This document shows, one piece after another, positions 8,336 through 16,625 of a stretch of 64,000 nt of DNA (the stretch's first letter is position 1; every line of letters begins with the position of its first letter). This DNA comes from Motiliproteus sp036960405 (GTDB lineage: Bacteria > Pseudomonadota > Gammaproteobacteria > Pseudomonadales > Balneatricaceae). The stretch covers positions 1 through 64,000 of the forward strand of contig JBALWS010000011.1 in NCBI GenBank assembly GCA_036960405.1, given 5' to 3'. The notes beneath the pieces are model-generated. The model was given only the letters and a program-made list of their open reading frames with translations. It did no database searches and was not told the DNA's origin. The translations under genes were made by a program, and so were the position numbers.

Positions 8336-9136
8336 ATGATCGATTTAAGCTTTACCCAAGACCCGCAGTGGATCGCTCAACGAGAGGAGCTCTGGGCTCC
8401 AGTTGAAAAACGATTAAAAAAAGAAAATAGAAAAAAAGAACTGCTGGATATTAAGCAATATTTTATGACCGGAGTAGAAGGACAGGTAAAAAAAGTCTCT
8501 GATCATGGAAAAATTAGGTTCTTCCCACTGCAAAACCCAAAGGGGTGGGACTATGTGATTGCGAATCAACTAAAAGACCCTAAGTCTTTTAAGTTTATTG
8601 TCGATCTCATATTTCAAGGGTCATCCGAAGAGTTTGAGCCTTTCGATACCGTAGAAAAATGGGACTACTTTCTCGACCCTGTTTTTGAACCCATACTGAC
8701 CAGCCGTGTTCCTATGGGCCGTGATGGCGAAAAGCTTACCTTAGAGCTAGATCCACTTGAAACATTTTGTCGTGTTGCTCAGCCACTTGATGATGCGTTA
8801 CGACTAGGTGATGGTGGAGATAAACCAAGATGGCTTTTACGCAGTGCTTACTTCTTTAGCCTGCTCCCCTATATTACCGACGAATGCTTTGCTGCACTGG
8901 AGCGAGGAGAGGTCGACAATGTAAGCAGTTGCGCATTCTTCCTTAACTCTATTGTTCCTCAAATCGCAGATTATCAGCCAGAAGAAGAATTTGAGGCTGA
9001 TAAAGAAATTCGCCTACAATTTCTCGCCGACTTCGCCGCCAAACTCGACGAACTTTACCCGCAGCTCTGCCCCCGCCTGCAGCAACTCTGGGACGACACC
9101 AAAGCCGAAAAAGCGGCCCAGGAAGCCGAGGGCTAA
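8336..9136 (+). CDS. Hypothetical cytosolic protein (266 aa)
   Basis: A 266-residue soluble protein with no signal peptide or TM segment. It is acidic and helical, with the recognisable but unassigned stretches MTGVEGQVKKVSD and LLRSAYFFSLLPYITD. I do not recognise the family. AAGGAAA is just upstream of the ATG. Composition changes within the gene: the first three quarters are AT-rich with many AAA and TTT codons, while from about 9020 to the end it is GC-rich like the next gene. It is followed 2 bp later by the gene at 9139, so the two are probably co-translated. Both lie between repeat sites 3 and 4. Confidence 0.6.
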   Translation: MIDLSFTQDPQWIAQREELWAPVEKRLKKENRKKELLDIKQYFMTGVEGQVKKVSDHGKIRFFPLQNPKGWDYVIANQLKDPKSFKFIVDLIFQGSSEEFEPFDTVEKWDYFLDPVFEPILTSRVPMGRDGEKLTLELDPLETFCRVAQPLDDALRLGDGGDKPRWLLRSAYFFSLLPYITDECFAALERGEVDNVSSCAFFLNSIVPQIADYQPEEEFEADKEIRLQFLADFAAKLDELYPQLCPRLQQLWDDTKAEKAAQEAEG

Positions 9137-9138
9137 GC

Positions 9139-9504
9139 ATGAGCGAAATCACTTTGCATATCGCCTTTCAGGCCCCGGCGGCCCAGGCCGAGGCCTGGCA
9201 AACGCTGCTTGCGGGACTAGCCCGCGACGAGCAGGGCGCCTACTTTGAAGAGCGCGTCGAGCCCTTTGGCGCGGCCGCCGAAGCCGCCCTGGAGCCACTG
9301 CTCGACCTAGTCGACGACAGCGGCGCCGAACTGGAGTGGTCGGATTGCCGCAGCAAAACCCTGCCCGACGGCAGCACCCGCTTTGCCATCAGTGTCATGG
9401 GCGGTTCCTTTATGTACGAAGCCCAGGAGTTATTCCAAGCTCTGTTTCAAGCCTGCGGCGTGGAGGCGTTGCAGATCCGCTTAGATGATCTGGAAGATGG
9501 ATAA
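9139..9504 (+). CDS. Hypothetical acidic protein (121 aa)
   Basis: A 121-residue soluble, strongly acidic and Ala-rich protein. The sequence reads as an alpha/beta domain: an opening strand (EITLHIAFQAP), an Ala-rich helix, an acidic middle (LDLVDDSGAELEWSDCRS), a strand with GSTRFAISVMGGSF and a closing amphipathic helix ending LDDLEDG. I do not recognise the family. Its start lies 2 bp after the upstream stop, indicating translational coupling. Its GC-rich codon use is unlike the first part of the upstream gene and more like the core chromosome. Confidence 0.55.
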   Translation: MSEITLHIAFQAPAAQAEAWQTLLAGLARDEQGAYFEERVEPFGAAAEAALEPLLDLVDDSGAELEWSDCRSKTLPDGSTRFAISVMGGSFMYEAQELFQALFQACGVEALQIRLDDLEDG

Positions 9505-9567
9505 GAACTGCAATATCAGCAACAGCTAACAGTCCGGTAAGTTCCACATAGCGGCGGTTAGATTCTT

Positions 9568-9640
9568 CAGTTGAGAACGAGCGCTTTAGCACAAATTACA
9601 GACATTCCCTCTGACCTTACGCCTATGGGTTAATGTGCCC
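9568..9640 (+). repeat. Composite repeat site 4 (B-core)
   Basis: Block B (9568-9626) matches the reverse complement of 118-177 with a 1-bp indel and about five substitutions. It is followed by the core variant GGGTTAATGTGCCC (9627-9640). Sequence to the right (block X) is not repeated in the window. This is the right border of the accessory region. The 9641-9913 stretch holds no gene that I can support. Confidence 0.8.
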
Positions 9641-9773
9641 CACAATGGACAAACCGGGTAAACCATTACTGATATGAACTTCTACGGTAACAGGCGGGGC
9701 TTCTATACCGAGCAACGCCCGGCTATGGACAATAGCGAGAGACATAGTTCTTCCTTGAACATCGGATGTCGTT

Positions 9774-9799
9774 AAAAAACCATAGCACAGCTGCTGTGC
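9774..9799 (-). terminator. Possible terminator for the GGDEF/EAL operon
   Basis: A perfect 7-1-7 palindrome GCACAGC-T-GCTGTGC at 9785-9799. On the minus strand it is followed after 5 nt by a run of six T. It lies about 115 bp past the stop of the GGDEF/EAL gene. The gap before the T-run makes it a weak terminator; the palindrome could instead be a protein site. Confidence 0.4.
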
Positions 9800-9913
9800 G
9801 AGAGCAGTTAAGGGTTTACCCGTTCGATTGAAACCCCTCCGAGTAGCGCTGGATTATGGTAACCAAGAGGGGGATCGAATCACCGATAGCATCTGCCATC
9901 GATACAGCGGTAG

Positions 9914-11830
9914 CTAGCCAGCATGGGTAAGCAGCTGCCCCAGTTGCTGCTCGCGCAAAATCCTCTCGATCGCTGCGGCATCTCTCGGCCGTGAAAACAG
10001 GTAGCCCTGCCCAAACGTGCAGCCTTCTCGATCTAGGTCGGTAAAATCGTGCTGCTGCTCGACCCCTTCGGCGACCACCTCTAGCTCTAAACTATCGGCC
10101 AATCCAATAATGCTGCGGATAAAGCGCAAGTCTCTCGGTTCGTTATCAAGATCCTGAACAAACGATTTATCGATTTTTAACTTTTGTACCGGCAGCTGTT
10201 TGAGGTGGCTGAGCGATGAGTAGCCGGTGCCAAAGTCGTCCAGTGCCAAATCAACGCCCAGCTCGCGGAGTCCTTTGAGGATACCGGGCGAGCTTTCGAT
10301 ATCTCGCATGGTGGTATCTTCGGTCACCTCAATCACTAGCTGTTCGGGGTCCATGCCGTACTTGTTCAGCAGCCGTGATACCGAGCCGACCAGGTCGTGC
10401 TTGGCATACATCGCAGGCGATATATTCACCGCCATCTTAATCTGCGGCAGCCCTAGCGATTGCCAGATCACGCTCTGCTTACAGGCGCTGGCAATCACCC
10501 ACTCGTTGAGCTCGAGTGCGAGGTCATACTGTTCGGCGATCGAGATCACTTCAAGCGGCGGGATATAACCGTATTCGGGGTGATGCCAGCGCAGCAACGC
10601 CTCAACCGATTCGACCTGGCGCGAAGCCAATCGAATCAGCGGCTGGTAATTCAAGCTTAACTGATCGGTAACAATCGCCTGGCGCAGATGCTCGGACAAC
10701 TCTCTACGCCGCAATAGCTTTGCATTCATTGCCGGATCGTAACTGCGATAGCTGACCCCGTCGTCTTTCTTCGCCAAGTACATCGCTATATCGGCATTGA
10801 TCAACGCCTGATCAAGCGTGTCCGCATCATCTGGATACAGGCTAACCCCTATGCTAGCCGCTATAAAAACCTGGTTACCCCGTATCTCCATGCCATGGCT
10901 GAGCCGGTCGCACAATTTCTGTGCTAACTGAACGCAACGATGATTATCCACGGTCCCCTCTACCAGCACCGCAAACTCATCACCGCCAAGCCGGGCCACG
11001 TCGACATCGGGTCCGACACACTTACGGAACCGTTCAGCCACCTTGATTAACAGTTCATCACCAGCAGCATGGCCGAGGGTATCGTTTATCTCTTTGAAGT
11101 TATCAAGATCGATCACCAGCAAGCCACGGCGTGTTTGCTGATATCGGGCGTTGATCTCGCTATACCGAAGTAACTCATTGAAGTACTTTCGATTGGGTAA
11201 CCCGGTCAGGTCATCGTGCAATGCTTGTAATCGGTTGCGGGCACTCTCACGCACGACCAACAGCACCAACACGGTACCGCTGAGCAACAATCCCAACATC
11301 GACAAGCCAAACCCGACTTGATTAACCGGCAGCTCGGTATCCAGCCCTACTTGGTAGGGGTCATAAAAGCTATCGACATGAAGTTCACGAACGGGTGGTT
11401 GGAGTGGATGAAAAGCGTTAAAAATTTTCTTAGCTTGCTGCCGTTCCCCCGGCTGTAAGGCAAACACCGCCGCTTCGTGTTGCTGCAGCAGCGTCATCAA
11501 CTGGTCAAACAGCTCTGCAGCCCCGGCTAGGTTTCGGACTTCTAGATTTTCCGAGCCGGTTTGGAGGATATCCAAACGCGCCCAGAGAAGATCAAAGCGC
11601 AGTATCAACTGCTCTTGATTACGGGCTCCGAGGCCTACCAACTCCAGTGTCTGGGTAAATTTAAGCAGCTCACTATCAAGTTCTGATACCGCCCAGGCGC
11701 TGGTCTTATGAACCATGGCCAAACTTTCACTGGTCTCGCTATGGCGCAGATAGCTGAATACCGCACTGACAGCAAAAACGCCCACTACGACGATCAACAG
11801 ACCAAAGCGTAGCCCCTGCTGGCCTCGCAT
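9914..11830 (-). CDS. Membrane-bound GGDEF-EAL cyclic-di-GMP enzyme
   Basis: A 638-residue protein: TM1 (about 9-28), a periplasmic sensor of about 150 residues, TM2 (about 172-193), then a cytoplasmic GGDEF domain (about 200-365) and an EAL domain (about 375-630). The GGDEF motif is intact (ARLGGDEF), as are the EAL signature (EALLRW), the DDFGTG loop, the EGVE segment and GYLFSRP, so both cyclase and phosphodiesterase sites could work. The product-inhibition site is missing: the four residues where RxxD is expected are PDVD. It overlaps the upstream gene by one base (TAATG), so the exported oxidoreductase-fold protein encoded there may supply a signal to the periplasmic domain. Confidence 0.9.
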   Translation of the reverse strand: MRGQQGLRFGLLIVVVGVFAVSAVFSYLRHSETSESLAMVHKTSAWAVSELDSELLKFTQTLELVGLGARNQEQLILRFDLLWARLDILQTGSENLEVRNLAGAAELFDQLMTLLQQHEAAVFALQPGERQQAKKIFNAFHPLQPPVRELHVDSFYDPYQVGLDTELPVNQVGFGLSMLGLLLSGTVLVLLVVRESARNRLQALHDDLTGLPNRKYFNELLRYSEINARYQQTRRGLLVIDLDNFKEINDTLGHAAGDELLIKVAERFRKCVGPDVDVARLGGDEFAVLVEGTVDNHRCVQLAQKLCDRLSHGMEIRGNQVFIAASIGVSLYPDDADTLDQALINADIAMYLAKKDDGVSYRSYDPAMNAKLLRRRELSEHLRQAIVTDQLSLNYQPLIRLASRQVESVEALLRWHHPEYGYIPPLEVISIAEQYDLALELNEWVIASACKQSVIWQSLGLPQIKMAVNISPAMYAKHDLVGSVSRLLNKYGMDPEQLVIEVTEDTTMRDIESSPGILKGLRELGVDLALDDFGTGYSSLSHLKQLPVQKLKIDKSFVQDLDNEPRDLRFIRSIIGLADSLELEVVAEGVEQQHDFTDLDREGCTFGQGYLFSRPRDAAAIERILREQQLGQLLTHAG

Positions 11831-12336
11831 TACTCAACCACCATCCCATTAAGCTGCCACACCATACCAACATGATGCTTTTTGCTATCTAATTGTGGAA
11901 AGTCTGACATCGGATAGAGTAACCATAACGGCCCTTTATCCCTAACCCGCATCGGCCGACCATCAGCTTTCATGGCCACTAAGATGGGGTAGTCCCTTAA
12001 GGGCGCTAACTGGATCGTTGCATGGTAATCATTAAGCGCATACAGCGTTAGCTGAGAGCCCCGCGCCCCCACCGCCGCCAATAGGTCTTTGAGCAACACG
12101 CCATCGTAGCGATGTGCACCTTCGGTCCAAGGGGTAGTCGTGGTGAAGTGATGCTGTGGTAACGCCTGTAGCATGGCACGGTCAAATTGAGCCGTTTGCT
12201 GCGCGTTGATATGGGTGATCTTACCGCGAAGTGTTAGCAGCACATCGCCATTTGGCGAATCCAACACACCCGCAACACAGGGCAAAGATAGGGTTAGCAA
12301 CAAGGACGCAACAACGCAACGCACTGAAAGCTGCAT
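11830..12336 (-). CDS. Exported molybdopterin-binding-fold protein, GGDEF partner
   Basis: A 168-residue protein with a Sec signal peptide (cleavage near PCVAG). The mature part resembles the oxidoreductase molybdopterin-binding fold found in small periplasmic proteins encoded beside GGDEF/EAL genes: YDGVLLKDLLAAVGARG, the ALNDYHATIQL strand and the KGPLWLLYPMSD segment near the C-terminus. The Cys that coordinates molybdenum in true enzymes is not evident, so it is more likely a ligand-sensing subunit than a catalyst. GGAG lies upstream of the ATG. Translational coupling with the next gene supports a two-component sensor and c-di-GMP output pair. Confidence 0.7.
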   Translation of the reverse strand: MQLSVRCVVASLLLTLSLPCVAGVLDSPNGDVLLTLRGKITHINAQQTAQFDRAMLQALPQHHFTTTTPWTEGAHRYDGVLLKDLLAAVGARGSQLTLYALNDYHATIQLAPLRDYPILVAMKADGRPMRVRDKGPLWLLYPMSDFPQLDSKKHHVGMVWQLNGMVVE

Positions 12337-12462
12337 CTTTATACTCCACTGTTATTTTTGTCTGGGTAGTTTATGTTGTTTTGTTTGCTAATCACACTGC
12401 GATGATATTTATCATCCCCACTATTCTAGCTACGCAGGCAACGGCGGCGCCGTTTATCATTG

Positions 12463-12714
12463 CTACTTACTGTGTGCCTTCAGCTCAAGCTCAGCCACCC
12501 TCAGTTCAAGCTCATCCACTAAAGTGCGGGTACGCATCAGCACCTCGCTCTGGGCATCGAACTCTTCACGGGTTACCAACTCAAGCCTTGCAAAAGCACT
12601 TTGAACGATCAAATTAATACTATTGCGAACCTCCTGTTGAGTTCGCTGGGGCCCCTCACCCAGTAACTGAGTTAGCTGCTCATTCAGCCCCTCAAGCAGT
12701 TTTGATGGAATCAT
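12463..12714 (-). CDS. ubiK: Ubiquinone biosynthesis accessory factor UbiK (YqiC)
   Basis: 83 residues. UbiK helps assemble the late, aerobic ubiquinone-synthesis complex, working with UbiJ. The family pattern is visible: an N-terminal amphipathic part (SKLLEGLNEQL), the conserved SAFARLELVTREEFD segment followed by VLMRTR, and a C-terminal coiled coil (LVDELELRVAELELK) for trimerisation. The ATG at 12714 is chosen over the upstream TTG at 12726 because GGAG lies 8 nt before it and the family starts there. It is divergent from glnK, a pairing often seen in gammaproteobacteria. Confidence 0.9.
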   Translation of the reverse strand: MIPSKLLEGLNEQLTQLLGEGPQRTQQEVRNSINLIVQSAFARLELVTREEFDAQSEVLMRTRTLVDELELRVAELELKAHSK

Positions 12715-12804
12715 CTTGTGCTCCAATTTTTATGACGGTTAGGCCATTCTAGCATGCGTTCATAATGCTGAACCGCTCTTACCTCTTTCAAAAAAAGACA
12801 TATC

Positions 12805-12836
12805 GCACCAATTGCGTGCACGCACCGAAATAGTGC
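12805..12836 (+). promoter_or_regulatory. Tandem NtrC binding sites upstream of glnK-amtB
   Basis: Two copies of the NtrC pattern GCAC-N7-GTGC: GCACCAATTGCGTGC (12805-12819) and GCACCGAAATAGTGC (12822-12836). Both match all eight half-site bases. Their centres are 17 bp apart, and they lie about 100-130 bp upstream of the sigma-54 promoter, the usual enhancer position. Confidence 0.85.
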
Positions 12837-12937
12837 TTGGTTGTTGTGCCGAGATCTTTGCTGCAACAGCATAAAACCCACGTCAAACTCATCACAAATT
12901 AAACTATCTATTTGTTTTAAATAAATAAAACAATTAC

Positions 12938-12953
12938 TGGCACAGCTAATGCT
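12938..12953 (+). promoter_or_regulatory. Sigma-54 promoter of glnK-amtB
   Basis: TGGCAC-AGCTA-ATGCT at 12938-12953 has the invariant GG-N10-GC of RpoN promoters. Start of transcription would be near 12965, giving a leader of about 65 nt before glnK. Confidence 0.85.
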
Positions 12954-13031
12954 AAACCTCCATCAACTGGCATTGTTTTATCACGCGGCTTCGGCCAATG
13001 CCTTCAGACTTAACCATTAGGAGATTTAGCC

Positions 13032-13370
13032 ATGAAACTGATTACGGCTGTGATCAAGCCCTTTAAGTTAGATGATGTACGCGAAGCCCTCTCCGAAATC
13101 GGAGTCCAGGGTATTACCGTTACCGAAGTAAAAGGCTTCGGTCGTCAAAAAGGCCATACCGAGCTCTACCGCGGCGCCGAGTACGTCGTCGACTTCCTCC
13201 CCAAGGTGAAAATCGACGCCGCCGTCGCCGACGAGATTGTCGACCAGGTGATCGAAGCGGTATCCAAGACCGCCAACACCGGCAAGATCGGCGACGGCAA
13301 AATTTTTGTTAGCGACCTGGAACAGGTTATCCGTATCCGTACCGGCGAGACGGGTAATAGCGCGCTGTAA
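13032..13370 (+). CDS. glnK: Nitrogen regulatory protein P-II (GlnK/GlnB)
   Basis: 112 residues, the usual length. P-II proteins are trimers that sense ATP/ADP and 2-oxoglutarate and bind target proteins through the T-loop. Here the T-loop contains the uridylylation target Tyr51 in YRGAEYVVDFLPK. The B-loop (TGKIGDGKIFV) and the C-terminal RIRTGE are intact. It sits 41 bp upstream of amtB, the standard partner; GlnK plugs the channel when ammonium is high. The linked amtB and the NtrC/sigma-54 control favour the name glnK over glnB. Confidence 0.95.
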   Translation: MKLITAVIKPFKLDDVREALSEIGVQGITVTEVKGFGRQKGHTELYRGAEYVVDFLPKVKIDAAVADEIVDQVIEAVSKTANTGKIGDGKIFVSDLEQVIRIRTGETGNSAL

Positions 13371-13411
13371 GCGGCCGCTCTGTTCAGAATAAATATCCAA
13401 GGGGAATCACC

Positions 13412-14671
13412 ATGGAAAACCAAATTTTTCAACTGCAGTACGCAATGGACACCTTCTACTTCCTGGTGTGCGGCGCGCTTGTTATGTGGATGGCAGCGGG
13501 CTTCTCGATGCTCGAGGCGGGCCTAGTACGGGCTAAGAACACCACCGAAATCCTGACCAAAAACGTCGCCCTGTTCGCGATTTCCTGCATCATGTACATG
13601 GTTGTCGGCTACGAGCTAATGTACGGAGGCGGTATCTTCCTGAGTGGTATTGAGCAGGTTGATGTTGAGCAGGTGCTGGCTAGCTCAGCTGAAAAAGGCT
13701 TTGATGGCGATTCAGAGTACTCCGGTGCCTCCGACTTCTTCTTCCAGGTGGTGTTTGTTGCTACCGCGATGTCGATCGTCTCCGGTGCCGTGGCCGAGCG
13801 GATGAAGCTGTGGGCATTCCTAGCCTTCGCCGTGGTGATGACCGGAATTATCTACCCGATGGAAGGCGCCTGGACCTGGAACGGTGCCGACGTATTCGGC
13901 CTGTACAATCTAGGCGACCTGGGTTTCTCTGACTTCGCCGGTTCCGGTATCGTTCACATGGCCGGTGCTTCTGCAGCCCTTGCTGGTGTGTTGCTGCTGG
14001 GTGCCCGTAAAGGCAAGTACGGCGCTAACGGTTCGATCAACGCGATCCCCGGTGCCAACCTGCCGATGGCAACCCTGGGTACATTCATCCTGTGGATGGG
14101 CTGGTTTGGTTTCAACGGTGGTTCGGTGCTGAAGCTGGGCGATATCTCAAGCGCTCACTCGGTTGCGATGGTGTTTTTGAATACTAACGCGGCGGCGGCC
14201 GGTGGCGCCATCGCTGCCCTGGTTACCGCTCGCATCCTGTTCGGCAAGGCCGATTTGACCATGCTTCTTAACGGTGCGTTGGCCGGTCTGGTTGCGATCA
14301 CGGCAGAGCCTTCAACCCCCACTGCGCTGCAAGCCACGCTGTTCGGTGCCATCGGTGGTGTACTGGTAGTGTTCTCGATCATCACACTGGACAAGCTGCG
14401 TATCGACGATCCCGTCGGTGCCATCTCGGTCCACGGTACTTGTGGTCTGCTGGGTCTGCTACTGGTGCCACTCACCAACGGTGACGTCAGCTTCTCGGGT
14501 CAGATCATCGGCGCGCTGACCATCTTTGTCTGGGTCTTCGGCTTCAGTCTGATCGTTTGGGGTGTGCTAAAAGCCGTCATGGGCATCCGCATCAGCGAAG
14601 AGGAAGAGTACGAAGGTGCCGACCTAGCCGAGTGCGGTATGGAAGCCTACCCAGAATTTACCAAGGGTTAG
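13412..14671 (+). CDS. amtB: Ammonium transporter AmtB
   Basis: 419 residues, with 11 hydrophobic segments of the Amt/Mep/Rh fold. Family blocks are visible: FSMLEAGLVRAKNT near the N-terminus, the DFAGSGIVHMAGASAALAG segment with the first pore His, and DPVGAISVHGTCGLLG with the second. These twin His residues line the conduction path. The protein brings in ammonium when nitrogen is scarce. GGGGA precedes the ATG. The operon order glnK-amtB and the terminator directly after the gene define a two-gene unit. No separate signal peptide is obvious; the N-terminus goes straight into TM1. Confidence 0.95.
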   Translation: MENQIFQLQYAMDTFYFLVCGALVMWMAAGFSMLEAGLVRAKNTTEILTKNVALFAISCIMYMVVGYELMYGGGIFLSGIEQVDVEQVLASSAEKGFDGDSEYSGASDFFFQVVFVATAMSIVSGAVAERMKLWAFLAFAVVMTGIIYPMEGAWTWNGADVFGLYNLGDLGFSDFAGSGIVHMAGASAALAGVLLLGARKGKYGANGSINAIPGANLPMATLGTFILWMGWFGFNGGSVLKLGDISSAHSVAMVFLNTNAAAAGGAIAALVTARILFGKADLTMLLNGALAGLVAITAEPSTPTALQATLFGAIGGVLVVFSIITLDKLRIDDPVGAISVHGTCGLLGLLLVPLTNGDVSFSGQIIGALTIFVWVFGFSLIVWGVLKAVMGIRISEEEEYEGADLAECGMEAYPEFTKG

Positions 14672-14708
14672 ATTTAACACTACCAACGGGCTTAACAGCC
14701 TCCTCCTT

Positions 14709-14737
14709 AGGCGCCCCAAACAGGGCGCCTTTTTTTC
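14709..14737 (+). terminator. Terminator after glnK-amtB
   Basis: Stem AGGCGCCC / GGGCGCCT with a 6-nt loop, followed by TTTTTT. No gene is seen between here and 14970. Confidence 0.9.
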
Positions 14738-14970
14738 GCGTCATAACTAACTCTATATCTAGCCGATCAACGGTGTCATCAACGTCAACAGTGACTCACT
14801 CAATAAGTTTAAGAGCGGCCCCTTCCGGCCGATATGAAACTGGATATCATGCTAATTTATATATAGCCTGTAGCGATATATCACAAAAAAATCAGCAAGC
14901 ACCGCCATTTCTTGCTATTCCCGATTTAGTTGTTGGGGAGTAACCTCCCCCGCTGTACGGAGTTCATCCG

Positions 14971-16566
14971 ATGAAAGTGAACATGCCCATCACGGACCGC
15001 GAGGTCCAACTCAAGGAAGACCAAACCATCATTTCGATGACCGACATGAAGGGACTGGTCACTTACGTCAATCAAGATTTTATCGAAATCAGCGGCTTCC
15101 AAGAAAGCGAATTGATTGGCAAAAACCACAACATCGTTCGCCACCCAGACATGCCTGCCGCTGCTTACAAGAATCTCTGGGATACGGTCAAGACAAGCCA
15201 ACCTTGGCGCGGTATCGTCAAAAACCGCTGTAAGAACGGCGACCACTACTGGGTTGAAGCCTTCGTCACCCCTTTAATTCAAAAAGGCCAGATAGTCGGT
15301 TATCAGTCGGTACGCAGCAAGCCGAGTCGACAACAGATTGATGCCGCCAGCGCACTCTACAAGACCATCAACGACAAAAAAATAAACGAAATACCGGCTA
15401 AGAAAGACCGCCGTTTACGAATCAGCGGCCAGTTCAAACTGATCCAAACCCTGTGGTTGTTGCTCCTACTGGCCGCAACGGCTGTCATCGAATCGAGTAC
15501 CGATAGCCCGCTCGGTTATCTTTTTGCCACCGCGGGAGTCCTGCTCTATCTATTCGGCTTTTTCTGGATCAACCAGCAAGTTATCAAGCCGCTACGGCAG
15601 ATGGCCAAGACCACCCAAGACATTGCCAATGGTAGCCTCACATCACGCATCATCGTCGACAAACCCGGCGCAATAGGTGAAATGCAGCTTGGTCTAGATA
15701 TGATCCGCGCCCGGCTAAAAGCTGCAATGGGGCGGATTCAGGAAGCCTCCTCGTCGATGGCGGCATCGACCGATCAACTGGCCAGTGCTAGCGATATCAC
15801 CGACCAAAGGATGCAGGCGCAGATGTCGGAAACCGAGCAGATCGCGACGGCGATGCAGCAGATGACCGCGACGGTTCAAGAGGTGGCTGGCAATACTCAC
15901 AGCGCCGCCGACGCTGCCAATCAGGCCAACAGCGATGTCCACGAAGGCTTCCAGATCGTTGAGCGGGCTCAACACAGCATCTCTGAGCTGTCAGCCAAGA
16001 TTGAAGATGTCGAGCAAGAGATCGATACCCTGCACCAAGACAGTCAAGATATTGGCTCCATTCTCGATGTCATCCGCGGCGTTGCAGAACAAACCAACCT
16101 ACTGGCGCTCAACGCAGCCATTGAAGCGGCCCGTGCCGGTGAACAAGGACGAGGCTTCGCGGTTGTTGCCGATGAGGTCCGCGCGTTGGCCCAGCGCGTC
16201 CAAAGCTCCACCGATGAGATCCAGCAGATGATCGAAAAGCTACAAAGAGGGGCAAAGAAAGCGGTGGATGCGATGCATGTCAGCCGCGACAGCGCAGACC
16301 GCTCCGTCACCGAAGCCCAGGCAGCAGGGGAGGCTCTGGGGCGAATTCAACAATCGGTGCTGCAGATTAACGACCTGAGCACCCAGATCGCCACCGCAGC
16401 CGAACAGCAATCGGCAGTGGCGGAAGAGATGAGTCGTAATATTGTTGCCATCAAAGACCAATCTGCGGATACCGCTGACGCCACCCGTCAAGCCACTATC
16501 GGCTGTCTGGCGCTGGCCGATACCGCCCGTAAGCTCGATACCTTGACTCGCGATTACGAACTCTAA
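14971..16566 (+). CDS. aer: Aer-like PAS-containing methyl-accepting chemotaxis protein
   Basis: 531 residues. The N-terminal PAS domain (about 15-125) has the Aer flavin-pocket signature (HNIVRHPDMP, then PWRGIVKNRCKNGDHYWV). Two hydrophobic segments at about 155-200 form a membrane hairpin, then a HAMP domain (about 203-255). The signalling domain has the highly conserved hairpin tip (EQTNLLALNAAIEAARAGE, then GRGFAVVADEVRALAQR). It is expected to signal oxygen or redox state to CheA/CheW. No periplasmic domain is present, as usual for Aer. An alternative start is the ATG at 14983. It is monocistronic. Confidence 0.88.
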   Translation: MKVNMPITDREVQLKEDQTIISMTDMKGLVTYVNQDFIEISGFQESELIGKNHNIVRHPDMPAAAYKNLWDTVKTSQPWRGIVKNRCKNGDHYWVEAFVTPLIQKGQIVGYQSVRSKPSRQQIDAASALYKTINDKKINEIPAKKDRRLRISGQFKLIQTLWLLLLLAATAVIESSTDSPLGYLFATAGVLLYLFGFFWINQQVIKPLRQMAKTTQDIANGSLTSRIIVDKPGAIGEMQLGLDMIRARLKAAMGRIQEASSSMAASTDQLASASDITDQRMQAQMSETEQIATAMQQMTATVQEVAGNTHSAADAANQANSDVHEGFQIVERAQHSISELSAKIEDVEQEIDTLHQDSQDIGSILDVIRGVAEQTNLLALNAAIEAARAGEQGRGFAVVADEVRALAQRVQSSTDEIQQMIEKLQRGAKKAVDAMHVSRDSADRSVTEAQAAGEALGRIQQSVLQINDLSTQIATAAEQQSAVAEEMSRNIVAIKDQSADTADATRQATIGCLALADTARKLDTLTRDYEL

Positions 16567-16625
16567 AGCGGAGTAGATTTTTCTAGCGATCAACACAAAT
16601 GAGCGGCTGCAGCCATGCAGTCTGC

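Noticed and set aside
7995..8339. Plus-strand frame of 114 codons
   Set aside because: It runs through repeat block A and non-coding sequence, has no ribosome-binding site and no recognisable protein features.
1..9640. Integron cassette array with attC sites
   Set aside because: The repeat cores lack the RYYYAAC/GTTRRRY boxes, modules hold several genes in both directions, and no integrase is present. The likeness is only in module layout.
9785..9799. LexA (SOS) box at a perfect palindrome
   Set aside because: The sequence lacks the CTGT-N8-ACAG arrangement; a terminator or unknown site fits better.
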